Positions 34,133-41,852 of a DNA stretch of 41,852 nucleotides are shown piece by piece. The notes under the pieces are model-generated. The model had not been told where the DNA came from. It searched no databases and was given only the letters and a program-made list of their open reading frames with translations. A program made the position numbers and the translations under genes. This DNA comes from Burkholderiales bacterium (GTDB lineage: Bacteria > Pseudomonadota > Gammaproteobacteria > Burkholderiales > Usitatibacteraceae): assembly GCA_025360815.1 (NCBI GenBank), contig JANYBL010000088.1, positions 1 through 41,852 of the forward strand, given 5' to 3'. Numbering within the stretch: position 1 is the first letter of the stretch; each line of letters begins with the position of its first letter.

Positions 34133-37100
34133 ATGATAAATGCCCTTGCCTTTGGTTTAAAGACAGCCCGCACATCCGCCTCATCGGTCTCCTCGGTATG
34201 TAGCCTTTTTATCTTGATTGCGCTGGGCGGCTGTGCCGCCGATCAAACCGTTGTAAGATTTGCGCCGATGCCAGCAATCACCGATGCGGCATTAACGCCG
34301 ACGCCCGCGCTTTGTGCCCTCTTGAATGCAACCAATGATATTACGGCTGCTGGCAAACTCGATCTGCCGGTACTCATGCTTACCAAGATCAAGGAAATCA
34401 GCAAGACTGATAACCAAGGCGTGTGTTTGATGGCGCCCGATGATCGCAACAAAATCATGGCGGTCTATCGGAACAGCTTTAAAAACCCGGATCGCAAAAA
34501 ATTCAAGGCGCCGGCTAAAGAATTTATGCAGTTGTGGGATGCAGGCGACGACGGCAAACAGCCAAATGCCACAATGGTGATGGCGGCCGAAAACGCCCGT
34601 ATCGATTTGTTGGAACTAAACCAAGGCTACAAAAAAGGAGGGGTTGAACGCGTTCGCAATCAAGCCGCAGGCGTCAGTGCCGCGCAGTGGAATTTTATAG
34701 GGCCCGGTAATATCGGCGGACGTATACGCGCCATTTTGATTGATCCGCGCAATTCAAACCGCCTGCTGGTGGGTGCTGCCAGCGGCGGTATATGGCTAAG
34801 CACTAATGGCGGGCAATCGTTTACGGCCGTGCAGGATTTTATGGGTAACCTAGCCATTGGTTCGATGGCCCAAGATCCCAACAACCCGAACATTGTCTAC
34901 GCCGGTACCGGCGAAAGCTTTGCCGGTCTGTACGGCATTGGTATGTTTAAGAGTATCGACAGCGGTATCACCTGGAATTATTTATCTTCCACCACCACCG
35001 ATACCGCGCAAAACCCGATCGGGGACGACTGGGGCTCAGTCAATCGTATTGCAGTGAGTCGCGCTAACTCCAATCTAATATTGGCGGGCACCTCGAAGAG
35101 CAGTAATTTGACGCAAGGCGCATTGCTGCGCTCAACTGATGCCGGCGCTAGTTGGGCTAAAGTGGGCAGCTTCCTCACTCTGGACGTGAAGTTCGATCCC
35201 AACAATGCCAATAACGTGTTGGCGGCAGGCGAAGATGGCTCGGTTTATTTGTCCAACAACAGCGGGGTTTCATGGACCAAGATCGGCCCACTCGCCACCA
35301 CCACCACAGGACGGTCCGGCACGGCCCGCATCGAAATCGCATGGGCATCGAATGTGCCTGACCTGGTTTATGTGTCATACGACAACAACAAAGGCGAAAT
35401 CTGGAAGTCAACTGACGGCGGACTGACTTGGGCATTGGTATCGAACCCAAAACATTTGAGTGACCAAGGCGATTATGCCAACACGATTTGGGTTTCACCG
35501 ACTGACAGCAACAATCTCGTGGTTGGCGGCCTGGATTTATATCAAACCCAAGACGGCGGCCTTAATTTTTCGCGTATCAGCACTTGGCAAAGTGCCGGCG
35601 GTGGCTTGCCGCAACCGCACGCCGATCATCACGTTATTGTTTCGGTGCCTGATTTCAGTTCAGGCAATCCGGTGGTCTATTTCGGTAACGACGGCGGCGT
35701 CTATCGCTCCAATAATATTTCAACGGCCAATTCCAACGGCACCAGTTCATGGGTGAATCTAAACAACAATATGGGCATCACTCAATTTTATGGTGGCGCC
35801 GGCAGCCGTGCAGCGGGAGGCAAAATTATTGGCGGCACGCAAGATAATGGAACGCTGATATTGAATTCCAATACCCGCTGGGATCGTTTCGCCGGTGGCG
35901 ATGGCGGCTATGTCGCCGTTGATCCCCTCGACGACAGCACGCTTTACGGCGAATATGTTTATGCCTCTATTCACCGCACCGTGAACCTCAATTCGCGCCA
36001 GTATATTTGCAATGGCATTACCGAGGCATTAAAAGATTCCAGCAACATCGCCTATTGCGGAGCCACCAACGCGGATACCGCGCAAGCCAATTTTATAGCG
36101 CCCTTTATTCTTGATGTCAATAATCGTGACCGCATGCTGGTCGGTGCTAATTCACTGTGGGCTACCAATAATGTGCGCGACCCCAATCCATCATGGACGG
36201 CCATTAAGGCGCCCGCGTTGCTCCCCACCCAATCGCGCCACTACATCAATGCTATCGCGGTACAAGCAGGCAATGCCAATGTGATTTGGGTCGGCCATAA
36301 TGGCTCGAATTCCAGTAGTAATCCCACCCAAATTTATCGCACCAGCGATGGCCTTTCAGCAGCACCTGCCTGGCAATTGATGACCAAGCCGGGCATGCCC
36401 TCCAGTACGGTCAATCGCATCACCATTGATCAAAGCAATCCGAATCGGGTGTGGGTTGCTTACTCAGGATTATCGCCCAATCGGCTTTGGCAAACTATTG
36501 ATGGCGGCAACACCTGGACTAATATTTCAGGCAATTTGCCCGCCGTTACGCTGCATGACATCAAACGACATCCCACCCGTACAAACTGGCTTTATGTGGC
36601 GGCAGCCAATGGTGTTTACACCTCTGAAAACGGCGGTGTAACCTGGGGCACCAGCAACGACGGCCCCGCCAGTGTGCGGGTACGCGAACTGTTTTGGTAT
36701 GACAACAATACTTTGATTGCGGCCACGTACGGACGCGGCATGTTCTCGTTCTCACTCGCTGCCGACAGCACGCTTTCGGTTACTCAGGTCGGCTCTGGTA
36801 GCGGCGTGGTGACCTCAAATCCAGGCGGCGTCAATTGCGGGATTGACTGCACCACACCTATTGCTGTGGGCACTACAGTGACGCTGACCGCCACACCCAA
36901 CCCGGGTTCGCTCTTCGCCGGATGGTCTGGCGCCTGCACCGGCAGCAGCGTTTGCCAGCTTACCGTTAGCGCCGCTTCGTCAGTCACCGCAAAATTTAAT
37001 CTGCAAACACCGATTGCCCTTTCCCGCCGCGGTGGCATTGATCTTGATGGCAGCGGGCAAAGCAGCCTGATCTTGCGCTCTGCCGGCGCCCAAATGCAGG

Positions 37101-38017
37101 CAGGTCGACTGGTGAATAACCAGTTTGCATTTAGCAATTTGATTGATCCGGGGCCAAGCTTTCGCCTGGTAGGCATCGCCGATTTTGCGGGCAACGGCAA
37201 ATCAGATCTGGCGTTTCAAAACCCAACCCAGCTCGATAGCATTGGCCGATCTACCGTGTTTGTGTGGAAGGGGTTTCTGAAAACCAGCGAGTCCGCACTG
37301 CGGCTGGTCAAGCCGACCTGGGATGTGCAGGCGGTAGGAGATTTAGACGGCGATGGCTTCGGTGATCTAGTGTGGCGATATATTGCCGATGATCCACGGG
37401 ATACAGGTGTGTCGTATGTCTGGTTTACTGACGGCAATACGGCATTGGTTTCGCGCAAGCGTGGTGGCGCGCCGTTAAACTGGACGCTGCTGGGCGCAAT
37501 GGATCTAAATAATGATGGCGCTGCTGACATGATTTACATTAGTCCTAATGGACAGATCCGCGCATTGATGGCGACCGCGGCACGCTCCTGTGCCAATCTG
37601 TTGGTGGGCAATGTTCCTGCCGGCTTTACGGCTTTAAAGCTCGCCGATTTCACAGGCAACAGCCGCGGCGATATATTGTTTCGCAATGATCTGACCGGCG
37701 AAATCCAGCTGATGTCGCTCAATGCTTTTGGGCTCGCCTTGCCGCCGTCGACAGCTTCCCCCGACGACCCAAATGCGTCGTGCACCGGTAGCTCACTTCT
37801 GGTGTCGAGCTCAAGCATCAATCTTCTGCCAACTGATCCGTCATGGAAATTTTATGCATCTGGCGATTTCAACGGCGACGGGATTACCGATATTGTTTGG
37901 CGTCGAACGAGCGATAATTCGCTAGTCGTATGGCTGATGAACGCCAATGCGACGGCCCCAACGGTTATTTCAAATGCCGGTATAGCGCCCGCGGGCTACA
38001 CCGTATTTCAACCCTGA
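34133..38017 (+). CDS. Large Asp-box (BNR-like) repeat lipoprotein with FG-GAP C-terminal module
   Basis: A 1294-residue surface or periplasmic protein. The signal peptide ends in a lipobox, LIALGGC. After a ~180-residue N-terminal region comes a beta-propeller-like part. It has eight Asp-box motifs: STNGGQSF (~222), SIDSGITW (~273), STDAGASW (~334), SNNSGVSW (~373), STDGGLTW (~425), TQDGGLNF (~472), TIDGGNTW (~787) and SENGGVTW (~830). This resembles sialidase/VPS10/photosystem-assembly-like propellers, but no catalytic sialidase residues can be assigned. An InlB-type B-repeat (about 881-956, GSGSGVVTSNPGG...ATPNPGSLFAGWSGAC) precedes the FG-GAP module (about 961-1294) shared with the DUF1800 protein. 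ATG 34133 gives a clean lipoprotein signal; an in-frame TTG at 34079 does not. Ligand unknown. Confidence 0.82.
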   Translation: MINALAFGLKTARTSASSVSSVCSLFILIALGGCAADQTVVRFAPMPAITDAALTPTPALCALLNATNDITAAGKLDLPVLMLTKIKEISKTDNQGVCLMAPDDRNKIMAVYRNSFKNPDRKKFKAPAKEFMQLWDAGDDGKQPNATMVMAAENARIDLLELNQGYKKGGVERVRNQAAGVSAAQWNFIGPGNIGGRIRAILIDPRNSNRLLVGAASGGIWLSTNGGQSFTAVQDFMGNLAIGSMAQDPNNPNIVYAGTGESFAGLYGIGMFKSIDSGITWNYLSSTTTDTAQNPIGDDWGSVNRIAVSRANSNLILAGTSKSSNLTQGALLRSTDAGASWAKVGSFLTLDVKFDPNNANNVLAAGEDGSVYLSNNSGVSWTKIGPLATTTTGRSGTARIEIAWASNVPDLVYVSYDNNKGEIWKSTDGGLTWALVSNPKHLSDQGDYANTIWVSPTDSNNLVVGGLDLYQTQDGGLNFSRISTWQSAGGGLPQPHADHHVIVSVPDFSSGNPVVYFGNDGGVYRSNNISTANSNGTSSWVNLNNNMGITQFYGGAGSRAAGGKIIGGTQDNGTLILNSNTRWDRFAGGDGGYVAVDPLDDSTLYGEYVYASIHRTVNLNSRQYICNGITEALKDSSNIAYCGATNADTAQANFIAPFILDVNNRDRMLVGANSLWATNNVRDPNPSWTAIKAPALLPTQSRHYINAIAVQAGNANVIWVGHNGSNSSSNPTQIYRTSDGLSAAPAWQLMTKPGMPSSTVNRITIDQSNPNRVWVAYSGLSPNRLWQTIDGGNTWTNISGNLPAVTLHDIKRHPTRTNWLYVAAANGVYTSENGGVTWGTSNDGPASVRVRELFWYDNNTLIAATYGRGMFSFSLAADSTLSVTQVGSGSGVVTSNPGGVNCGIDCTTPIAVGTTVTLTATPNPGSLFAGWSGACTGSSVCQLTVSAASSVTAKFNLQTPIALSRRGGIDLDGSGQSSLILRSAGAQMQAGRLVNNQFAFSNLIDPGPSFRLVGIADFAGNGKSDLAFQNPTQLDSIGRSTVFVWKGFLKTSESALRLVKPTWDVQAVGDLDGDGFGDLVWRYIADDPRDTGVSYVWFTDGNTALVSRKRGGAPLNWTLLGAMDLNNDGAADMIYISPNGQIRALMATAARSCANLLVGNVPAGFTALKLADFTGNSRGDILFRNDLTGEIQLMSLNAFGLALPPSTASPDDPNASCTGSSLLVSSSSINLLPTDPSWKFYASGDFNGDGITDIVWRRTSDNSLVVWLMNANATAPTVISNAGIAPAGYTVFQP

Positions 38018-38043
38018 TCAGTAAAAATGCGGCGGCATCGCAG

Positions 38044-38520
38044 ATGAAAATGGCCGCCTGTGAACTATGCGACGCCGACGGTGGCGAAGTGTTATTTCGC
38101 CACCCCCAATATCGGGTCGTCCGCGTCACCGGTGCTGAAGGGGATGACTATCGCGGCTTTTGTCGGGTCATCTGGAACGATCATGTAAACGAGATGACTG
38201 ATCTCAACCATGACGAGCAGACAAGTTTCATGGCGGCGGTATTTCGGGTCGAACACGCACTGCGCGCAGCACTCAAGCCCGACAAGATAAATCTGGCTAG
38301 CCTCGGCAATATGACACCACATTTGCATTGGCATGTTATTCCAAGATTCCGGAATGATAAAACTTTCCCCAAGCCAATTTGGGCGCTCGCCATTTCACCG
38401 TTAGTAGAATCTGATTTGAGGCCCCATAACGGCCGCCGGAACCAATCGATAGATTTCAACGTAGACTGGGCCCATTGCGTACAGCAGGCACTATCAAACG
38501 ACATGCCTTTCTGCGCTTAA
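38044..38520 (+). CDS. HIT-family protein
   Basis: A 158-residue nucleotide hydrolase/transferase-type protein. The histidine triad is H93-L-H95-W-H97 in NMTPHLHWHVIPR. An N-terminal Cys-x-x-Cys (Cys6, Cys9, ACELCDADGG) may bind zinc, and WNDHVNEMTDL fits the HIT fold. Substrates of this branch are unknown (dinucleotide or AMP-conjugates by family). The start at ATG 38044 fits family length; a second ATG at 38050 is equally possible, and the open frame back to 37930 overlaps the previous gene without conservation. HIT genes lie next to the DUF3683 oxidoreductase in other betaproteobacteria as I recall; here the Asp-box gene sits between them. Confidence 0.88.
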   Translation: MKMAACELCDADGGEVLFRHPQYRVVRVTGAEGDDYRGFCRVIWNDHVNEMTDLNHDEQTSFMAAVFRVEHALRAALKPDKINLASLGNMTPHLHWHVIPRFRNDKTFPKPIWALAISPLVESDLRPHNGRRNQSIDFNVDWAHCVQQALSNDMPFCA

Positions 38521-38581
38521 TTCCAACCTCACATCTTGGTACTCCCGTAAAAAGCAACAACAAGCAACGACAAGGAGTTTT

Positions 38582-40234
38582 ATGGCGATTCAAACGTCCC
38601 CCAATTCAAACCCAGGCTCACTGTTTTTTTCTGATGCGCGTTCCTGCAAGGCATGGCTTAAATCCATTCCACTGACCAATATTGCACAAGCGCAGCAAAC
38701 GATTCTGGATTCACTGCGGATTGTTAATCGCAGCGGCGACCTCGAACCGCTGGAGCGCCTTACTTGTATGGAGCTGATGCGCGATAAAGTCGCTTTTTTA
38801 TTGTCCGAACAGCGCGCCCGATATTCCGGTAAAACCATTCCGCTGTCGGCAGTGGACTACGCGGCGTGGAATGTATCGCGTCATTTAATTACCGAAATGG
38901 AGGCTGGTTATCGTCGCTGCTGGACTGACGCCAATGGTGCCAACGAGGCACTCACGAATCATGCAGCCCTTATCATTCAGCGCATCATTCGCTATATCGG
39001 TCTGCAAATGTTGATGGTCGGTTTTATCTATCGCCGGTTCGATAACGCGTTATGGATGCGGCTCCACCTGCAATGGATGGAAGCGGAGGAACGCGGCCTC
39101 GCCCATGTGCAAATGAAAGATACCGTCGGCTCCCTGGATGGCTACTCCAGCGTGGCACAAGCCTATACCGCCGTGCTCCTGGGCCAATTGGCAAACGTAT
39201 ACGAACTCTCGCCGCGACAAATCGATTTTGTAGATGGGGTTTTAAAACGCTTTGGTCATAAAGTATCAATCCTCGCCGCGGCCGCGCCCATGGCACAAGA
39301 TGCCCAGGCTATCCAAAGTATTCAAGGGGCTCAAGTGGCAATATGCGCGCTAGATTTATTGTCAAACGCAGGTGCGGCGTTTCATGAATCCATTGCGCCC
39401 GCAGCCCATGTGCGGATTCTTGATGTGAGTGATTTATCACGCTCGCTGCGGCGCCGTTTAAAAAAACTCAGCGCCGGTGAAGAGCCCGCAGCACTGGATC
39501 TGCCCGCCGACTGGAGTGCCGCTGATGCGCGCGATAATTTGCAGCGCCTGCACCAGCTATGGTGCGAAGGCAATCCGGCTCGCCCGATGTCGAGCATCCC
39601 GGCCGAACGCGAGGCGATATTGTCGTTCGGCATTACCGAGACACATTTTATTTTATCCGGCGATTTATTTGAGCAGCCTGGTGTCAAGCGCGAACTCACG
39701 CGACAGGAAGTGAATGATATTGCCATGTTCGGCAAAGTCTCCGAATCCACCATCCGCGCAAAATATGCCGACTTCAATTACGGCACCGAAACTTGGGGAA
39801 TTATCGATGAAAGCCGTGGCGCTTTTCATTTGATGAGACCCGCCAACTCGCCGCGTGGTGTTGCCATTGGCAAGTTGGTCGGCATTAAAGTCGGCAAAAC
39901 CGGTATTTTTTATTTGGGTGTCGTTCGTGAAATTATCGAAGAGACCGAAGGCCAGATCATGGTGACTATTTCCATGCTGCCCGGTAAACCAGAGCCCATC
40001 TCGGTACGCTCCGGCGATATGCGTGCCCGCACCAGCACATCATACGTACAAGGTTTTCGTCTGCCGCCCATGGAAGGGCTGAAGATTCAGGAATCCCTGA
40101 TCGTGCCGCCCAGCCTGGTGCAAAAAGGGCGCGGCATTGATATTTTTCATCAAGGCCACGGCAGCCCCAAGCAAGTCACGCTGGTAGATTATGTCGAACG
40201 TGGCGTGGATTTTGACCGGGTGACCATTGCGTAA
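38582..40234 (+). CDS. Protein of unknown function, 550 residues
   Basis: I do not recognise this protein. It has no signal peptide and no evident membrane helix. The N-terminal ~300 residues are helical and polar (LTNIAQAQQTILDSLRIVNRSGDLEPLERLTCMELMRDKVAFLLSEQ), with a segment RHLITEMEAGYRRCW and an Ala/Gln-rich stretch (APMAQDAQAIQSIQGAQ, about 238-254). The C-terminal ~130 residues look beta-rich (RGVAIGKLVGIKVGKTGIFYLGVVREII...). This resembles a PilZ-like barrel in general character, but the diagnostic RxxxR and D/NxSxxG c-di-GMP motifs are not visible. A good AAGGAG ribosome site precedes ATG 38582, 61 bp after the HIT gene. It is clearly coding and ends convergently with the VOC gene. 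Confidence 0.85.
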   Translation: MAIQTSPNSNPGSLFFSDARSCKAWLKSIPLTNIAQAQQTILDSLRIVNRSGDLEPLERLTCMELMRDKVAFLLSEQRARYSGKTIPLSAVDYAAWNVSRHLITEMEAGYRRCWTDANGANEALTNHAALIIQRIIRYIGLQMLMVGFIYRRFDNALWMRLHLQWMEAEERGLAHVQMKDTVGSLDGYSSVAQAYTAVLLGQLANVYELSPRQIDFVDGVLKRFGHKVSILAAAAPMAQDAQAIQSIQGAQVAICALDLLSNAGAAFHESIAPAAHVRILDVSDLSRSLRRRLKKLSAGEEPAALDLPADWSAADARDNLQRLHQLWCEGNPARPMSSIPAEREAILSFGITETHFILSGDLFEQPGVKRELTRQEVNDIAMFGKVSESTIRAKYADFNYGTETWGIIDESRGAFHLMRPANSPRGVAIGKLVGIKVGKTGIFYLGVVREIIEETEGQIMVTISMLPGKPEPISVRSGDMRARTSTSYVQGFRLPPMEGLKIQESLIVPPSLVQKGRGIDIFHQGHGSPKQVTLVDYVERGVDFDRVTIA

Positions 40235-40316
40235 ATTAGCGGGTGACCGACGGTTGAATGCTGATTTATGGTTGTGACCCATCATCGCGTTTGTCAAACT
40301 GCAGGCCGCCTCACAT

Positions 40317-40721
40317 CTACTTACTATTATTCCAGCACGCATTTTTTAGAACAACCCGGTAGCCATCAAAGTCTTTAAAGGTGCGGCCTTGAAGATCCCA
40401 ATACGGATTAAACGATGTCACCTGCTGAAACCCTGCGGCCAGCATGTTGGCGCAGCTTTTTTGCCATTCGCTTGCGTCTAAAATATAAAAAACGATCACA
40501 TCTTCGGGCGTTGAGGCGGGCGTCACCGGATGCGTCCGGCAACGGGTAAACTCGAAGTGATAGTGACCATTGTTGCCATCGCCTGTACCTAACATTACGC
40601 CGTCAAAGCCTGCGTGGTCGTTAAAGCGACCCAACACACGAAGGCCCAGCCCCGCGCAATACATCAATTGCGCCCGTGGCAGATCGCTGACGGGACGGGC
40701 AATGCGAAGCTGGTGTTGCAT
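40317..40721 (-). CDS. VOC (glyoxalase/bleomycin-resistance) family protein
   Basis: A 134-residue vicinal-oxygen-chelate protein. It opens MQHQLRIARPVSDLPRAQLMYCAGLGLRVLGRF with the usual first beta-alpha unit. HYHFEFTRC gives a candidate metal His/Glu pair, and the C-terminal NPYWDLQGRTFKDFDGYRVVLKNA is the F.D.DG signature of VOC members. ATG 40721 matches the domain start; a TTG at 40766 would overlap gshB. It begins 22 bp after gshB, so it is probably co-transcribed with glutathione synthesis. A glutathione- or thiol-linked reaction is suggested by context only. Confidence 0.85.
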   Translation of the reverse strand: MQHQLRIARPVSDLPRAQLMYCAGLGLRVLGRFNDHAGFDGVMLGTGDGNNGHYHFEFTRCRTHPVTPASTPEDVIVFYILDASEWQKSCANMLAAGFQQVTSFNPYWDLQGRTFKDFDGYRVVLKNACWNNSK

Positions 40722-40743
40722 GAAATTTATTCGTGTCGGCTGA

Positions 40744-41688
40744 TTAAAATGAAGGGCGCTGCTCAAGTAAATCCATCAACATACCGGCCACATTAAAACC
40801 GGTCTGCTCAAAAATTTCTACCATGCAGGTAGGAGAGGTGACGTTCACTTCGGTTAAGTAATCGCCGATGATATCGAGGCCCACGATAACAAGCCCATCT
40901 GCTTTTAATGACGGGCCCAACGCTTCGGCGATTTCATGATCACGTTGTGTGAGCGGCTGTGCAACCCCTTTGCCGCCGGCGGCAAGATTGCCGCGAGTCT
41001 CACCCGCCTTCGGAATGCGTGCCAATGAAAACGGTGCAGGCTTACCGTCAATCAGCAGAACACGTTTGTCACCTTTTGAGATCGCTGGAATATAGCGCTG
41101 TACCATCACAGCACTTACGCCTTCAATGGTTTGCACTTCGACAATGGCATTGCGATTCACATCGTCAGCGCGCACACGAAAAATTGAGGTGCCGCCCATG
41201 CCATCGAGTTTTTTAATAATCACATCCTGATGCTCATCCACAAACGCCTGGACGCTCTGCATATCCGGCGTGACCAGAGTAGGTGAGGTGAATTGCGGAA
41301 ATTTCGCAATGGCTAATTTTTCGTTGTAGTCGCGAAGTGCAGAACCGCGATTGATGATGCAAGCACCCTGCGACTCGGCCATACTGAGCAATAGCGTTGT
41401 GTGTAAATACGCTTGATCGACTGGGGGATCTTTGCGCATCAGCACGGCATCAAAATCAGTCAACGCCATTTGAGCTTGATGTTTGATGCTGTACCAGGCG
41501 TGATTGTCGGCGGACAATAAAAGGCTGGAAACCCTCGCCGATACTAGGCCTTGGCGCATTTCAAGATGCTTTATTTCAAACGCAAACACCTCATGTCCAC
41601 GCTGTGCCGCTTCGCGCATCATGAACACAGACGAATCTTTATACGCTTTAAGCCCCGCCAAAGGGTCAACGATGAAGGCGATTTTCAT
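40744..41688 (-). CDS. gshB: Glutathione synthetase
   Basis: A 314-residue ATP-grasp ligase that joins gamma-glutamylcysteine and glycine. MKIAFIVDPLAGLKAYKDSSVFMMREAAQRGHEV at the N-terminus, AVLMRKDPPVDQAYLHTTLLL, RDYNEKLAIAKFP, the ATP-loop segment IIKKLDGMGGTSIFRV and the metal-binding end DYLTEVNVTSPTCMVEI are all characteristic. Length matches E. coli GshB (316). The probable gshA end lies 26 bp upstream, and the VOC gene follows, so a gshA-gshB-VOC unit is likely. Confidence 0.97.
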   Translation of the reverse strand: MKIAFIVDPLAGLKAYKDSSVFMMREAAQRGHEVFAFEIKHLEMRQGLVSARVSSLLLSADNHAWYSIKHQAQMALTDFDAVLMRKDPPVDQAYLHTTLLLSMAESQGACIINRGSALRDYNEKLAIAKFPQFTSPTLVTPDMQSVQAFVDEHQDVIIKKLDGMGGTSIFRVRADDVNRNAIVEVQTIEGVSAVMVQRYIPAISKGDKRVLLIDGKPAPFSLARIPKAGETRGNLAAGGKGVAQPLTQRDHEIAEALGPSLKADGLVIVGLDIIGDYLTEVNVTSPTCMVEIFEQTGFNVAGMLMDLLEQRPSF

Positions 41689-41714
41689 GGGAAATTTTTA
41701 CTCGGTTTCAGTCA

Positions 41715-41852
41715 TCAATCGGCCGCTGCGCGCGCTTCCGGCGGCAGCACTATAGCGTCCACATCAATCATCTCAGATAATTTTTCCAGCTCTTTAGCCG
41801 CCGCCAGCATCGCCAGGCGAGCGACTACCCCATACGTATAGAAGCGGTTAGG
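41715..41852 (-). CDS. gshA: Probable glutamate-cysteine ligase, C-terminal end (cut by window edge)
   Basis: The last 45 codons of a minus-strand gene run in frame from the window edge: PNRFYTYGVVARLAMLAAAKELEKL, then a short acidic stretch, VLPPEARAAAD and TGA at 41715. This is missing from six-frame lists because no start is in the window. The fragment is too short for a firm family call. gshA immediately before gshB is the standard betaproteobacterial order, and the spacing (26 bp) fits co-transcription. Confidence 0.5.
   Translation of the reverse strand, partial: PNRFYTYGVVARLAMLAAAKELEKLSEMIDVDAIVLPPEARAAAD

Noticed and set aside
36784-37200. 138-residue minus ORF opposite the Asp-box lipoprotein
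   Set aside because: Antisense to the InlB/FG-GAP coding region; composition mirrors the sense gene.

Overview
This window looks like chromosome from a betaproteobacterium of moderate GC content (my estimate from reading, not computed). The evidence is gene content and order: accB-accC-prmA-DUF3426 protein, hemC-hemD-hemX-hemY, a giant DUF3683/FAD/Fe-S oxidoreductase, and gshB next to what is probably the end of gshA. I see no rRNA, tRNA, CRISPR array, transposase, integrase or phage gene. Apart from one frameshifted gene and one gene cut by the window edge, the region looks intact and vertically inherited. The genus cannot be named from the sequence alone.

Layout. 1-3.1 kb (minus strand): a frameshifted YcaQ/AlkX-like winged-helix gene, a Nu-class glutathione S-transferase and an old-yellow-enzyme NADPH dehydrogenase. 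A 9-bp tandem repeat follows in the spacer. 3.3-5.5 kb (plus): a MEST-like alpha/beta hydrolase and a patatin-like hydrolase. 5.7-12.7 kb (minus): an orphan OmpR-family response regulator with a terminator, the zinc-ribbon DUF3426 membrane protein, prmA, accC, accB, a 500-bp non-coding stretch, a TlpA thioredoxin-like protein and a stand-alone DsbD N-terminal domain. 13.1-17.2 kb: fxsA (plus), an atypical SDR (minus), then a plus-strand run of 2Fe-2S flavin reductase, peroxiredoxin and type-2 argC.

17.2-20.2 kb: threonine catabolism genes tdh (SDR type) and kbl on minus, divergent from an XRE-cupin regulator. The shared spacer holds a perfect 22-bp palindrome. 20.3-24.5 kb (minus): a DUF1800 protein with an N-terminal FG-GAP/VCBS-like module, followed by a Tat-exported DUF1501 protein. 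25.0-29.6 kb (minus): the hemCDXY operon with a GNAT gene at its end. 29.9-40.2 kb (plus): the 1367-residue FAD/Fe-S oxidoreductase, a 1294-residue lipoprotein with Asp-box (BNR-like) repeats, a HIT protein and a conserved-looking protein of unknown function. 40.3-41.85 kb (minus): a VOC protein, gshB and the C-terminus of a probable gshA.

How the genes work together. Most are housekeeping: fatty-acid precursor synthesis (accBC), tetrapyrrole synthesis (hem), glutathione synthesis (gsh), arginine synthesis (argC) and threonine breakdown (kbl-tdh). Thiol and redox proteins recur (GST, OYE, TlpA, DsbD-alpha, peroxiredoxin, gshB). The least ordinary part is a cell-envelope set: the DUF1800 protein (module at the N-terminus) and the Asp-box lipoprotein 10 kb away (module at the C-terminus) carry nearly the same ~330-residue FG-GAP-like module. 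This points to a shared surface function or a common recognition or attachment module. Three spacers carry short tandem repeats with periods of 9, 12 and 8 bp.
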